Below, piece by piece: positions 9,173 to 17,273 of a DNA stretch of 37,202 nt. The notes under the pieces were generated by a model. That model was not told the origin of the DNA. It was given only the letters and a program-made list of their open reading frames with translations, and ran no database searches. The stretch's first letter is position 1, and every line of letters begins with the position of its first letter. This stretch comes from Myxococcales bacterium (GTDB lineage Bacteria > Myxococcota_A > UBA9042): NCBI GenBank assembly GCA_023954815.1, contig JAGSHB010000045.1:1-37202 (forward strand), read 5' to 3'. A program made the position numbers and the translations under genes.

Positions 9173-9534
9173 GGGGACGAACCGGTTTCGACGGGGGCGA
9201 TGAAGCATTATTTGCGTGTCGCGGAGCCTTCGGCCGCGTCAAAAAAAGGTATTTTTTTAAGTGCCAACGATAACGTTGAGTACGCTCTCGCTGCTTAATC
9301 TAGATTAAGTTGTAAGAGGGACGGCCGCCCGTGTCTGCCGGGGCGGAAGTTCTATTATTAGGCGGACTGGTTAGCGTGTGGGGCCTGAGCGCACGGTGAT
9401 AAGATTTAGCCAGGACGGCTTGGATGCACCTTGTCTTGTGGGGGGCTTCAATGACGTACAAATCACAAGACTATGCACGTAGACGGTAGTGTGGAACGTT
9501 TCCGGACCCGGGTTCGACTCCCGGCGTCTCCACC
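9173..9534 (+). ncRNA. ssrA: Transfer-messenger RNA (tmRNA)
   Basis: The 5' end GGGGACGAACCGGTTTCGAC is the hallmark tmRNA start. The 3' end contains a tRNA-like T-arm (GGGTTCGACTCCC) and an acceptor strand GTCTCC-ACC that pairs with the 5' GGGGAC (one G-U pair). The final A of CCA is not encoded. The tag reading frame at 9263-9298 encodes ANDNVEYALAA followed by TAA, a typical proteobacterial degradation tag with the ALAA end. The total length of about 362 nt is normal for a one-piece tmRNA. tmRNA rescues stalled ribosomes with SmpB and tags the nascent chains for proteolysis. Confidence 0.96.
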
Positions 9535-9551
9535 TTTTGTTCAATAATCTT

Positions 9552-9592
9552 ACACCCCGCCCCATCGCTTCACCGCGGTGGGGGCGGGGTGT
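9552..9592 (+). terminator. Terminator after ssrA
   Basis: A perfect 12-bp stem (ACACCCCGCCCC at 9552-9563 with GGGGCGGGGTGT at 9581-9592) with a 17-base loop, 17 bases past the tmRNA 3' end. The downstream T-tract is weak (TCTCGTTC). Confidence 0.75.
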
Positions 9593-10046
9593 TCTCGTTC
9601 GACCAACCCACCACAATGCCCCAGGACGGCCGATAATCTGGCCAACCCCCTTATCTGCCTTGGCCCCCGAAAAGCGCCGCTAAGAGGCTCCCAGGCGCCC
9701 TAGCGGGCATTTTACCTCCAAGACCAGGCTCAAAACGGACGCGCACGCGGCGTTCCGGATGGACTGACTTCAATCGCACCGCCTGCATGAGAGGCATCAC
9801 TCTGACTATCTCGCCCCGTGCGCGCTGTTGTCGCGGCGGACGGGTCCGTGAGGAGCGCCTTCACGCGCGCTATCTCAAATTGTGATCTTCGAATATCTGG
9901 ACGCAAGTGAGAGGGAACAGTCCCTTGGCTAGCTGTTGGCTAAAGGGTTGAGTTCTTTGCCTATGGGCGTCGCTGGATGTGAATGCTTCCCTGAGACGAA
10001 GGAGTGGTGACGCATGACATCGTGCGGCGCTGGCAGTTGCGGAATC
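9593..10046. other. Gene-poor stretch between ssrA and the viperin gene
   Basis: No convincing gene is seen in about 450 bases. Near 9910-9950 there is a small AGGGA/TCCCT hairpin (loop ACAG) followed by two copies of TTGGCTA. This could be a weak 3' structure for the viperin-fusion transcript, but no T-tract is present. No integrase or clear attachment-site duplicate is visible. Confidence 0.4.
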
Positions 10047-11561
10047 TCAAACAGCTTCCTGATACGTGCTCCTGGGCACGATACGCGGCCGTCGTCCCGG
10101 GGACCGCCCGGCGTCCTCGTTGTCACCGACCTCGCGGCGCGAACGCTCGCGGTGGGCGATCTCACGACAGACCGACGCGACAACCCCGTTGGGCGACTGC
10201 TCGGCGTCCACGCTGAGGTCACACAGCGCCCGATAGCCGGCGAGCACGCGGTCGCGAAATGCGTGATCTCGGGCCAAGCGCTGCTCCTCGGTGGTTGCGC
10301 CGTCGCCGCGACCCGCGTGCCGGGCTCGCCTCTGCGGCTCCGGCAAGTCCAGCAGCACCGTCAGGTCTGGCCGCGGGAAGTCGGCCGGCCAGTCTGCTTC
10401 CGTGGCCACTTCACCGAGTTCTGCGCGTCCAAAGGCGAACGTGCTGGCGGCGGACCTGTCGAGCACCACATAGCTGCCCTTCGACTGACGCGCTAGCTCC
10501 ACCGCTCTGCGGTTGGCGCCGAGGTACCACTCACGTCGCTGTGCGGCCGGGAGCTTGTCGGCTGCCGCGCGTTCGTGGGCGAGCTCCTCAGGGGGATTGC
10601 GAATGACTCGAGCGCTCAGTCGCTTGGCTAGGAGGCCGACCGTGGTCGACTTCCCAGTGCCGTCGAGGCCCTCGATGGCGACGATGAAGGGCCGGGAGGA
10701 TGGCTTGGCTCCCTGGCGCCAGTTGTACAATCCCCCCCGGGCGACGAACTTGTCTCGCTGCCAACCTACCTGGGCGAGTGCGTTGGCGACCCCAACCTCG
10801 GCGATCGGCTCGCTGGTGGTGTAGCTGCCGTCCGCGTTGCTGAAGAAGCGACCCTGGGGATCGATCATCACATACGAGTTGGTCATCGCGTCGTTGTCTT
10901 CGGCGATGAGCCCCAACCCCTCGGCGGCGAGATGGGCGTGCCGCGACACAAACGCCTGGAATTGCGCGGTGGTGATGCGCAGCGGCTGCACCCGGTCGGC
11001 GTTTTCACCCTCGATGCTGAGCACTTCGAAGGCCTTCCAACGCTCCGGCCGAATCTGGCGAACGAGCCTGGAGAGGTCCTCCTGCCAGTTGAGCGCCGTC
11101 ACGACGGAGTTGAGCTTGAGGCGGATGCCGCGGCGGCGGATGTCTTCGGCGAGCGCCAGGCTTCGGCGCACGTGGTCGCCGTGGCCGCGGCCGAGTTGAG
11201 CTTGGACAGACTCCCGGGCCGAATCGACCGACAGGCCTACCCAGTGGACCGCTGAGCCGGCCGCATCGAGGACTGCTGGCAACTTGGCGCCGTTGGTGAC
11301 GATGCAGGTGGTCATGCCGAGCTTGGCTGCGTGGACAACCAGCTCAGGGAGTCCCGGATGCAAGGTGGGCTCGCCGCCGACGAACGTGATCTTCTCGGTA
11401 CCGGCCGCTTGTAGGTCATCGAGGATCTTCATCGATGCTGCCGTGCTGATGGTGTTGCGTGCGTTGGGGAACGTCGCGTAGCAGAACGTGCACTTGAGGT
11501 TGCACTTCGGCCACAGGTGAAAGTTCACGGCGATGGGTTTGAGGGCGGCGGGCTGTGACAC
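10047..11561 (-). CDS. Prokaryotic viperin fused to a CMPK2/thymidylate-kinase-like domain
   Basis: This is a 504-residue two-domain protein. Residues about 10-283 are a radical-SAM viperin: the CX3CX2C cluster CNLKCTFC (C20, C24, C27) in NFHLWPKCNLKCTFCYATF, VGGEP, LKLNSVV, the RWKAFEVLSIEGEN block, and a C-terminal run DPQGRFFSNADGSY, EVGV, RGGLYNW. These match animal viperin (KINSVIN, RWKVFQ, IEGEN, RGGKYIW) and bacterial pVips. Viperins convert CTP, and in bacteria also UTP or GTP, into 3'-deoxy-3',4'-didehydro nucleotides that terminate viral RNA synthesis. Residues about 289-472 are a P-loop kinase: Walker A GLDGTGKST (298-306), RNPPEE, WYLGANR, VVLDRS, FPRPDLTVLLDLP. These match CMPK2 most closely. 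The Arg-rich tail has no assigned role. GTG at 11561 is preferred because GGAG lies 7 bases upstream; TTG at 11582 is possible. Confidence 0.9.
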   Translation of the reverse strand: MSQPAALKPIAVNFHLWPKCNLKCTFCYATFPNARNTISTAASMKILDDLQAAGTEKITFVGGEPTLHPGLPELVVHAAKLGMTTCIVTNGAKLPAVLDAAGSAVHWVGLSVDSARESVQAQLGRGHGDHVRRSLALAEDIRRRGIRLKLNSVVTALNWQEDLSRLVRQIRPERWKAFEVLSIEGENADRVQPLRITTAQFQAFVSRHAHLAAEGLGLIAEDNDAMTNSYVMIDPQGRFFSNADGSYTTSEPIAEVGVANALAQVGWQRDKFVARGGLYNWRQGAKPSSRPFIVAIEGLDGTGKSTTVGLLAKRLSARVIRNPPEELAHERAAADKLPAAQRREWYLGANRRAVELARQSKGSYVVLDRSAASTFAFGRAELGEVATEADWPADFPRPDLTVLLDLPEPQRRARHAGRGDGATTEEQRLARDHAFRDRVLAGYRALCDLSVDAEQSPNGVVASVCREIAHRERSRREVGDNEDAGRSPGRRPRIVPRSTYQEAV

Positions 11562-11685
11562 GGGGCGACTCCATTCAGGCAAGCGCCATCCGGAGACAGC
11601 GGGACGGAACCTCGCTGACTCAGCCCTAGCGGCGTCAGGAGGGCTGACGGTCCGTGGCTTGCCGTTGTGGAGAAGACGGTTGGCG

Positions 11686-11868
11686 ATGGCCGTGTCTGAC
11701 GCGAGCCACTATCTCAACGATAACGCTTGGCGAAATGACCAGTTTGGGAGCGTCAGCAGGCAGGAGTTGGCACTGGTTACCGCATCGCTCGAAACGCTGA
11801 GTCGATGGGCCCACCAAGCGGTGACGCGCACGACGACTGTCGATGATTCACTCGAGCATGCGACCTGA
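11686..11868 (+). CDS. Possible small ORF divergent from the viperin gene
   Basis: This is a 60-codon frame starting at an ATG with only a weak, distant GGAGA. The product (beginning MAVSDASHYLNDNAWRNDQF) is hydrophilic with a balanced composition, and the frame is less GC-rich than the surrounding genes. It has no recognised domain. It fills most of the 311-base gap between the viperin fusion and the next minus-strand gene, and could equally be non-coding leader or promoter DNA. No function is assigned. Confidence 0.25.
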   Translation: MAVSDASHYLNDNAWRNDQFGSVSRQELALVTASLETLSRWAHQAVTRTTTVDDSLEHAT

Positions 11869-11872
11869 AATC

Positions 11873-13555
11873 CTAAGGGCTTGAGCAATTACGACCGTTG
11901 AGCACGCAATCGAGACCAGCCACCATCGAGCTGGCTGCTTTGGCAGTCGCTTGAGTCGCGGCGCGACGTTCCAAGACTCGGAACACGGCTACGTCATCGT
12001 CAGGAGCAGGGGCCAGCCTAGTCAGGCTCATCCGGCCGCGTATGGCGAGGTATCGCTCCGTACTTGGCTGCATGACGTAACGGACCGTGACCCACGTAGC
12101 CATGGCGCGCCAGGCGACATCGACCGCCTCGCCTCGGACCCCACCGCGTTGAGATTCGGCAAGCGTCAACGCTTGGTCGACTGCGCGACGCCAGAGGACG
12201 AGTGGTGCCGGCATTCGTACAAACCAATGGGCCGAGCCCCACCGGACTCCTCGCCTACGGCTCTTGGCCCAATCCAACGCCTTTCGCTTCGCTTCTGCCG
12301 GGGCCCAAGAACGGGGCATCACATGAAGACCGCTCGGCTGGGAAACGCCCGGCCGCCCACGTGCTGCCGCGACTCTGACCGGGCGCTCCAACTCCTGGGC
12401 GAGACGCAACGCGAGCTTTGCTTGTTGGGCGCTGCCATCCTGCAATTCTGGATGTCCAACGGCATTTGTCGCTTCCACGGCTGCGTCCAGGCAGAGCTTC
12501 AACGGACTGCGCATACAATCTCGCATAGGTGCGGTCGAGCAGCATCGCTCCAGGATCGCAAGACGAGCTTGTGCGACGATACGGCGCTCCTTTGGCTGCG
12601 GCGCACTCGGTTCCGCCATGTACGCCTCTGCCTCCAGCAGTCGCGTCTCTGCCCAACGGTGAGAACCCGGTTGCCCGTCCGACTGGGCTGCGGGCGGGCC
12701 AGCACCGAAGTCTTCCAGTGCGTCGAATAGATGCTGGATGACCGCCGCGCGGCCGCCGACTGCGTCAGCTAGGGTATCGGTGTTCTCACCATCGCCGGAG
12801 CTGGCATCCTCCGCAGCTGTCGAGGGAACCTCGCCTACGGCAGCACTCTCGCTTCCAGCACTCCGCCGAACTCCGGCGTCCTCGCTCTGACCGCTTTGTT
12901 CAGCCCTTTGGGGGGCGGCGGATGGCTCCTCAGCGGGGCCAACAATCACTCGAACTCCAGGTGCGGGGGCGTCTCCTCTCGGCATCTCTATGACGGCCCC
13001 CGCGAGCGGATTCATACCGACGAGGGATTGGAGTTCGGGCTGAAACGCAACGACACTCGCAGCCGCGACCGCAGCGACGATGGCCAGCCCCAGCAGTCGC
13101 GCCGGCCTGTTGCCACTGGAACTGGAGTCACGAGCCGATGTCCATCCCGTACGCTCAGCCTCCAGCAGAATCTGAGCAATGAAATCCATGTCAAAGTCTT
13201 GTCGAAACCCGTGAACAACCCATGGGAGCACACGCTCAACCGTGCGGAGTTCGTCGCGGACGGTCTCATCGTCCAAATAGGACTGTTCGGGATTGAGATG
13301 GGTCCCCACGTTTCTCAGGCCATACGCGGCCTCCAGCTGCTTGAATATTGCACCATTGACGCTCTTGAGGCGTGAATGCCATTGGCTGACCCTCAGCTTT
13401 CCTTTTACGCCCAAAGCTGCGCCAGCCGCGCCCTCAAGAAGCTCGATGAACTGGCCGATCTCGCTGTGTTTGTGTTGCGGAAGTCCAGCCGCGCCAACCC
13501 GGTCTCGCAGCCGAGCCACGATGAAGTCGAGCCTGGGATCGTGCTCAGGAGTCAC
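11873..13555 (-). CDS. Single-pass membrane protein with possible N-terminal HEPN-like domain
   Basis: A 560-residue protein not assigned to a named family. The N-terminal ~140 residues are helical and contain LRNVGTH (R81, N82, H86), matching the R-N-x3-H core of HEPN domains, many of which are RNases in conflict systems. A single transmembrane helix (about 152-171) follows. Next come an Ala/Ser/Glu-rich low-complexity spacer (about 185-265) and a helical C-terminal part with several cysteines (CCSTAPMRDCMRSPLKLC), compatible with an extracytoplasmic location. The start is a GTG at 13555. It lies upstream of the viperin fusion on the same strand, separated by 311 bases, so co-transcription is uncertain. 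The HEPN assignment is an inference from one motif. Confidence 0.6.
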   Translation of the reverse strand: MTPEHDPRLDFIVARLRDRVGAAGLPQHKHSEIGQFIELLEGAAGAALGVKGKLRVSQWHSRLKSVNGAIFKQLEAAYGLRNVGTHLNPEQSYLDDETVRDELRTVERVLPWVVHGFRQDFDMDFIAQILLEAERTGWTSARDSSSSGNRPARLLGLAIVAAVAAASVVAFQPELQSLVGMNPLAGAVIEMPRGDAPAPGVRVIVGPAEEPSAAPQRAEQSGQSEDAGVRRSAGSESAAVGEVPSTAAEDASSGDGENTDTLADAVGGRAAVIQHLFDALEDFGAGPPAAQSDGQPGSHRWAETRLLEAEAYMAEPSAPQPKERRIVAQARLAILERCCSTAPMRDCMRSPLKLCLDAAVEATNAVGHPELQDGSAQQAKLALRLAQELERPVRVAAARGRPGVSQPSGLHVMPRSWAPAEAKRKALDWAKSRRRGVRWGSAHWFVRMPAPLVLWRRAVDQALTLAESQRGGVRGEAVDVAWRAMATWVTVRYVMQPSTERYLAIRGRMSLTRLAPAPDDDVAVFRVLERRAATQATAKAASSMVAGLDCVLNGRNCSSP

Positions 13556-13981
13556 TCAACGGCCTCGCGTGAACGGGTAGGAAAGGCAAGAACGTAGCCC
13601 CATCAGTGGATGGCAGTGAGGTTACTGTCAGGATCGCGAAAAAGACAGTCCGCAGGTCATGGCGGGTTCGTCCGCCTTGCACCGGGCAACCCGTCTCATT
13701 CCCTCGAAGCTCGCTCGGTCGTCGCGCAGCCCGCGCCAGACCCACCAGCTCGTCATTGTCTCCAACTCGCGCGGCCCGGTCTGGGCGAGGACAGGCGGTG
13801 CGGACCCATGACCCAAGTTCGACTTGCGATGGGCCTGGGTGCTCTGCTGGTTATTGGCGGGGGGTGGCGTCACTCCCAAAGCTCCGAGCCGTCGTCGCGC
13901 TTATCGGGCTGTCTACTCGCCCCCGTGTCGGTGAAGCCGCACATCCTGTTGGTCACGCATCCCAGCTCATCCCCCTAACCC
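13556..13981. other. Gene-poor stretch
   Basis: About 425 bases with several overlapping open frames of skewed (Arg/Ser/Pro-rich) composition and no domain match. A short frame from 13808 has a hydrophobic start (MTQVRLAMGLGALLVIGGG) but no clear ribosome binding site and a non-coding-looking end. I see no convincing gene. Confidence 0.4.
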
Positions 13982-14302
13982 ATGAGGCATGCCCTGAGAT
14001 CATCTCGTCATACTGAAACCTCGGACTCAACGGCGCTGCTGGCCTATGTGGATGTGGGTCATCAAGCCAATCATATCATTGAGCTTATAGGCCTGCCGAG
14101 ACATGAGCGGACCGCCGTTTGCTGTCCGGCCTGCAAGCGTGAGGTCATTTTCCGCTTGGGTAAGGTGCGGGCACCACATGCCGCCCATCATGTGACCTTT
14201 CCGCGGCAGTATACCAAGCGGCCAACGAACCAGCGCGGCGGTTGGTTCCTGGTTGGAAGCCGGCGAGTGACAACGCCGAGTGAGGCCTTCCGGGCACAGT
14301 GA
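13982..14302 (+). CDS. Short CoiA-like N-terminal zinc-motif protein, probably a gene fragment
   Basis: A 106-codon frame whose middle reads CCPACKREVIFRLGKVRAPH. This matches the pattern C-x2-C ... G-x5-H-x2-H at the N-terminus of competence protein CoiA-like and related predicted nuclease families. The expected downstream nuclease domain is missing. After HAAHHVTF the frame turns into unrelated Arg-rich sequence and stops. The likeliest reading is a remnant left by recombination in an accessory region; a free-standing small zinc protein is less likely. It is the only plus-strand candidate in this stretch besides the 60-codon frame at 11686. Confidence 0.4.
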   Translation: MRHALRSSRHTETSDSTALLAYVDVGHQANHIIELIGLPRHERTAVCCPACKREVIFRLGKVRAPHAAHHVTFPRQYTKRPTNQRGGWFLVGSRRVTTPSEAFRAQ

Positions 14303-14399
14303 ACCTGCGTGCGTCGACCTCTGCCTGTCTTGCCGCCGCAACTTGAGACCCAAGAGGGAAGCCGGCTGAATGCCTCAAGGTGTGCGGTCACCGACCGGG

Positions 14400-16175
14400 T
14401 CAGTAGAGATACCACCGCAGTAGCGCTGCCGTGAGACCAGCACCTGCGTACGCTTTGTGGAGGTGCCCGGCGATGCCTGGGGTGACGTCGGTGATGGCGG
14501 CCAGCAGCGCGGCGGAGTCATCGCCAGGCTGCGTCTCGGCCAGCGCAGAGAACAGGCGTCTGTGCTTTTCCAGCGAGTCCCGCCCAGCTGAGAGCGTCGC
14601 GCGCGCTGCGTCCCTGAGCGAGGGGGCACCGTAAATCATCCGCCAGCGGGCTGCCGAGAGCGCCACATGGGGAGGGCAGGTCGCATCATTCACGAGCGCC
14701 TGTAGCTCCAACAGATGTGCTGCCCGATTCGAGGCGTCTCCGGCGAGCCGTAGCCCCATGACCGCGCGGCTGAGTCGGAGATACCGCAGATTGGCTGCGG
14801 TGAGGCCGCCGGCGACCTCAAAGTCGGCCAGACAGGCGATGGCTTCAGCGGCTGCCGCGTGGTCTTGGAGGGCGCCCGCCAGCCTCATCCACTCACACAG
14901 CGGGTGCGAGGCTTGCTCGGGCTGCATCAACCGGAGCCACTGGCGAGCAGCGCGTTGTTGGAGTGCCATGGCGGCCGCCGGCTTTCCTGTGACGGAGAGC
15001 CACCGCGCCCATGCGCCCATCACCCGACACTCCGCTGGCGTCGGATCCGTCCCTGGCGCGCAGATCGACGCAATCTCGTCCTCAAGGCCGGTGGCCCACT
15101 CACTGCCTCGGTCGGTGCTGTCTTGGATGTAGTGCGCCAGTACTTGATGACGCAAGAACTGAGGTAGCCCCGAGGTCCATTCAAAGGGAGGCAATGGCCG
15201 CACACCATCGCTGTGATGTCGGCTCGCCACACTCGCGGCAAACAGGAGCTTGCCGCGCAGCTCGGCAGACAGCGCGGGTCCCCAGATCTCTGCTGCTGCT
15301 GCTGCGGCGACAGCGATGCCCGCCCAATGGGAGACCACGCCGTGTCCATCGAGCGCTAACTGGAAGAGCGCACTCACGACGCGTCGACACTCCCCATCGG
15401 AGAGGGCTGAGATGGCCTTCCGAGGGTCGACCGCCAGGGCTGTTGGGAGCAGCGCTGCGGCCGAATGAGCGGTCGCCACGCCAATCTGAGAATCGAGCTT
15501 GTGCAGGATATCTTCGGCTGCCTTCACTTGCTCACGGGCGACGAACACCGTCTCTATGCGAGGACAGCAACGGGCGACAGCGGCGAGCTTTGCAGCGAGA
15601 CCGTCGACCCCTGCGAGCCTGCCCTGCTCATCGATGCTGGCGAGCGCCACGACGTCCACCGCCAGCGGGACATTGGCCGCGAATGATGCACAGCGGAGAT
15701 ACAACGCCAAGCCAAACGATCGACCGTCGAGCGCCGTGCGGACCGTGGACGCGTCAACGGTTGTCTCTTCGCTGACGGATTCGGTCCAGACCCGAATTGG
15801 AGCGGCCTCGGGCATGCGTGCGAGCGGTCGAATCCGCAGCGGCGCTGTGCGCTGGGCGGCGACGATTGCGCTGTCCCGCGTGGCCAAGACCGTGGGGCTC
15901 ATCACCATCTCGGCGGTGGCGTCCAAGCGGGGGCCGCCTAGGCTGCACAGATCGACCGTGCTCAGATCGGCGCTGACACCCACCAGCAGGACTTGGCCGG
16001 GCACTAACTCGGCAGGCGTACGCAGCGCGCGGAGGTTTGGCGTGTCGGCCTCGGTATCGGGCTGCGCTCGCGGCGACATCCACGGCGCGCAGGCGAGCCT
16101 ACGCAGCGCGCGCTTCCGCTTGCGATTGCCGTGTTGACCGAGGGCTTGGCGGATCAGACGAGACGGCTGCGTCAT
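14400..16175 (-). CDS. Lon-type (S16) peptidase domain protein with helical C-terminal region
   Basis: A 591-residue protein. Residues about 60-245 resemble the Lon proteolytic domain without its AAA+ motor. The catalytic Ser lies in DGRSFG (S153, Lon DGPSAG) and the catalytic Lys in GVDGLAAKL (K196, Lon GGLKEKL). The Ser-to-Lys spacing is 43 residues, the same as in E. coli Lon (S679/K722), so the dyad is intact. The remaining ~340 residues are alpha-helical and Ala/Leu-rich, perhaps a TPR-like sensor or scaffold. No SAVED, CARF or NACHT motif is evident. It is the last gene of a four-gene operon and overlaps the preceding gene by 4 bases. In the CRISPR-associated CalpL system a Lon domain cleaves an anti-sigma factor. 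A similar job here is an inference supported by the adjacent sigma factor. Confidence 0.75.
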   Translation of the reverse strand: MTQPSRLIRQALGQHGNRKRKRALRRLACAPWMSPRAQPDTEADTPNLRALRTPAELVPGQVLLVGVSADLSTVDLCSLGGPRLDATAEMVMSPTVLATRDSAIVAAQRTAPLRIRPLARMPEAAPIRVWTESVSEETTVDASTVRTALDGRSFGLALYLRCASFAANVPLAVDVVALASIDEQGRLAGVDGLAAKLAAVARCCPRIETVFVAREQVKAAEDILHKLDSQIGVATAHSAAALLPTALAVDPRKAISALSDGECRRVVSALFQLALDGHGVVSHWAGIAVAAAAAAEIWGPALSAELRGKLLFAASVASRHHSDGVRPLPPFEWTSGLPQFLRHQVLAHYIQDSTDRGSEWATGLEDEIASICAPGTDPTPAECRVMGAWARWLSVTGKPAAAMALQQRAARQWLRLMQPEQASHPLCEWMRLAGALQDHAAAAEAIACLADFEVAGGLTAANLRYLRLSRAVMGLRLAGDASNRAAHLLELQALVNDATCPPHVALSAARWRMIYGAPSLRDAARATLSAGRDSLEKHRRLFSALAETQPGDDSAALLAAITDVTPGIAGHLHKAYAGAGLTAALLRWYLY

Positions 16176-17206
16176 CGAACGTCCTCAGCTGACCACCACG
16201 CCTCAGGCATGACGGCGTGGGCGCGATGCAGACGTGGGTCAGCGGGCAACGGTCCATGGTCCAGGGAGCGCAGCAAGCGTGATCCTGCGCGATCTACGAG
16301 TTCGAATAGCAGCTCCAATCCCGACAATCCGGCCTCTGCGGCGAGCAGCACTCGAGCGCCCTCCAGGTCATCTCGCCAATGGAGGAGTGCGATTAAGTCA
16401 TCGCTGGTGACGGCCGTGTCGTCATCGAGGTCGTTATGGTCGAGGGCCTCAATCTCATCGAGCAGCGACTCCAAGCCGACGCGGCCGAGGTCAACCACGG
16501 TCTCGCGCTGAGCGGATGACAACTCACTGGCCCACGCCACCGGCCCTGAAGGCAGCCCATCGCCGCTCAGCAGGGCTTGAAGCTGGGCCTTCGCGCTTGG
16601 CGCCTCATCCAGGCGATGAATCACCCCGGCTGCGCAGAGTTGGCGAAGTGGATCGCCTGACTTGTCGGCCGCGCCGACGAGCGCGGTGAGCCAGGGCGGG
16701 CTGGTCGGTTGAAGCCACTGGGACACGGAGACCTCCAGAGTGGCAAACGGAGCCACCGTCCAGGGCGCCTTTGCGAAAGACCAAGCTCGCGCGCTGCCGT
16801 CCGCATCTGCCGTGAGGAGCAAGGTTCCCAGCGTACCAGACGATATCGTCGCGCTGCCGCCCGGCTCGAGCTTCAGGTAGACCTCGGTGTCGCCTTCATC
16901 TCGCTCAAGCGCCGCGGCGCCGGTGTACTCAACCACCAGCGCGTCATCGGTCGTGGACCGAGCAGAAAAGATGAGCGTCTTCGCGGCCAGTTGAGCGCGC
17001 TCGACGACCAGGCCGAGGTCAGTCGTCAAAGAGCTGAGCACCGGCTGGCTGTCCACATCGCCCGCTGCGAAGTCACGCAACGACACGAGGCTGGGGGCCA
17101 ATCCGTGGGCCGCATCACTTGTCGCGGCGCCCAGCGCCGCGTCGCCGACTGGCTCAGATGGTAGACCAAATTGTCCCCGCAGCTGTTCAATGGACTTGTT
17201 CTTCAT
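16172..17206 (-). CDS. Unknown 344-aa protein between sigma factor and Lon-like peptidase
   Basis: I do not recognise this family. Residues about 60-165 look beta-rich (ALVVEYTG, TEVYLKLEPGG, GTLLLTADADG, ATLEVSVSQW). Residues about 170-344 look helical and acidic. There is no signal peptide, transmembrane helix or catalytic motif. Its start lies 67 bases after the sigma-factor stop, and its end overlaps the Lon-like gene by 4 bases, so it is translationally coupled to the peptidase. By position it could be the protease substrate or an anti-sigma-type partner of the upstream sigma factor, but no sequence motif proves this. Confidence 0.65.
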   Translation of the reverse strand: MKNKSIEQLRGQFGLPSEPVGDAALGAATSDAAHGLAPSLVSLRDFAAGDVDSQPVLSSLTTDLGLVVERAQLAAKTLIFSARSTTDDALVVEYTGAAALERDEGDTEVYLKLEPGGSATISSGTLGTLLLTADADGSARAWSFAKAPWTVAPFATLEVSVSQWLQPTSPPWLTALVGAADKSGDPLRQLCAAGVIHRLDEAPSAKAQLQALLSGDGLPSGPVAWASELSSAQRETVVDLGRVGLESLLDEIEALDHNDLDDDTAVTSDDLIALLHWRDDLEGARVLLAAEAGLSGLELLFELVDRAGSRLLRSLDHGPLPADPRLHRAHAVMPEAWWSAEDVR

Positions 17207-17273
17207 GGCTGCTCGTTCCTGGGCCGAAGGGCCGCTGCCGATATGACGCCGATTGGGGCCGTCGTCTGACGCG

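Noticed and set aside
11710-11722. CAACGATAACG shared with the tmRNA tag region
   Set aside because: An 11-base match is expected by chance and the contexts differ.
13808-13978. Short frame with a hydrophobic start that could be a small exported protein
   Set aside because: No good ribosome binding site, abnormal composition after the first 20 residues, and no homology pattern.
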